Assembly (NCBI GenBank): GCA_023230175.1
Contig: JALNXV010000187.1
Coordinates: 1-6,998, forward strand
Length of the DNA stretch: 6,998 bases
Direction of reading: 5' to 3'
DNA from: Candidatus Cloacimonadota bacterium
GTDB lineage: Bacteria > Cloacimonadota > Cloacimonadia > Cloacimonadales > WRIO01
Positions 6,312-6,998 of the stretch are shown piece by piece. The first letter of the stretch is position 1; each line of letters begins with the position of its first letter. The translations under genes were made by a program, and so were the position numbers. The notes beneath the pieces are model-generated. The model saw only the letters and a program-made list of their open reading frames with translations. It had not been told where the DNA came from and did not search any database.

Positions 6312-6998
6312 ATGAATGAGAAAAATAGAAATTCAACAGCTACAGCTTTAGGCATTATTTGCTTGTTATTATTAGTTTTAGATTTGTATAAATCTATTTT
6401 TGTAAAAGCTTTAGATGTAATAAAATCTTTAATATTTACATATTATGAAAATATAGAATACTATGTTGTTGATGACATCACAGACTTAATTTCATTTGCC
6501 TTATTTCTATTAATAGCCTTTTATAGTCTTGTAATGATAGTAAGAGTATTAAAACGAAATAATCAATTTAGTAAAAAGTGGGCATCAGTTTTATTGTATC
6601 AGAAAAATGTAAATATGAGAAGATTTTTTGACGAAAAAGGCAATTCAAAATTACAAATATATATTACTGCTATTTTTACTGTCTTGTGTGTCATTATTAT
6701 AACAAAACCAATTATCTTAAATATTAACAATTTATATGATATCAAGTTTATCAATGATTTTAAATTTTGTATCTTTGCGTTGATTGTTTTGATCTTTATT
6801 AAGGCTTTTATACAAACAATTATTGATTGTGTAGAAATTAAATCGTTTAGTCGTTCAAATCCTGAAATTCTTATTGAATTTGATTGTGATGAATATCCTC
6901 TTTTACAAAGTATAAAAATTCAACCGGAAAATCATTTTGTTTTAATTAAGAAATATCGTAATCATAATAATTTATGGTCAATGCTTCATAAAGATACT
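6312..6998 (+). CDS. Unrecognised multi-pass membrane protein (3' end cut by window edge)
   Basis: I translated this frame by hand. It stays open for 229 codons, from ATG 6312 to the last base of the window. I do not recognise the family. Four hydrophobic segments long enough to span the membrane are visible, at about residues 11-28 (ALGIICLLLLVLDLY), 58-80 (LISFALFLLIAFYSLVMIV), 115-136 (LQIYITAIFTVLCVIII) and 148-170 (FKFCIFALIVLIFI). Between segments 2 and 3 lies a basic loop (about 80-112, RVLKRNNQFSKKW and NMRRFF), which by the positive-inside rule would be cytoplasmic, putting both termini inside. After segment 4 a soluble region begins (about 175 onward) with acidic and then basic stretches, and continues past the edge. 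There is no cleavable signal peptide or metal-binding motif. It begins 13 nt after the photolyase stop and has its own GAGG ribosome site, so it is probably the third gene of the metH transcript. No function is proposed. Confidence 0.85.
   Translation, partial: MNEKNRNSTATALGIICLLLLVLDLYKSIFVKALDVIKSLIFTYYENIEYYVVDDITDLISFALFLLIAFYSLVMIVRVLKRNNQFSKKWASVLLYQKNVNMRRFFDEKGNSKLQIYITAIFTVLCVIIITKPIILNINNLYDIKFINDFKFCIFALIVLIFIKAFIQTIIDCVEIKSFSRSNPEILIEFDCDEYPLLQSIKIQPENHFVLIKKYRNHNNLWSMLHKDT

Overview
The window comes from an AT-rich bacterial chromosome. It holds four genes: one incomplete gene leaving leftward, and a three-gene rightward cluster that runs off the right edge. The gene content (an Rnf electron-transport subunit, cobalamin-dependent methionine synthase and a class II photolyase) points to a bacterium with anaerobic or ferredoxin-based energy metabolism. 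Nothing in the sequence fixes the phylum. A distinctive compositional trait is the abundance of the tetranucleotide CCGG in otherwise AT-rich DNA.

Layout. Positions 1-1168 (minus strand) are the first 389 codons of rnfC, cut by the left edge inside its [4Fe-4S] region. Positions 1169-1506 are a divergent, very AT-rich intergenic region. It carries a plausible rnfC promoter, with A-tracts upstream of its -35, and a near-perfect sigma-70-type promoter for the rightward genes. Positions 1507-4947 encode a full-length, five-module MetH. After a 1-nt gap, 4949-6298 encode a class II CPD photolyase. After a further 13 nt, 6312 to the right edge encode an unrecognised membrane protein with four predicted transmembrane segments, still open at the window end.

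How the genes relate. metH, the photolyase gene and the membrane-protein gene are packed tightly with no terminator between them, so they probably form one transcription unit driven from about 1452-1479. MetH makes methionine and tetrahydrofolate from homocysteine and methyl-tetrahydrofolate. The photolyase repairs UV-induced cyclobutane dimers. No obvious pathway joins these two functions. The divergently placed rnfC belongs to a membrane complex that exchanges electrons between ferredoxin and NAD while pumping ions.

The most unusual item is a CX2CX2CX2C cysteine cluster inside the AdoMet-binding reactivation domain of MetH, the domain where the reductant for cob(II)alamin acts. No mobile elements, CRISPR arrays, tRNAs or rRNAs were seen.
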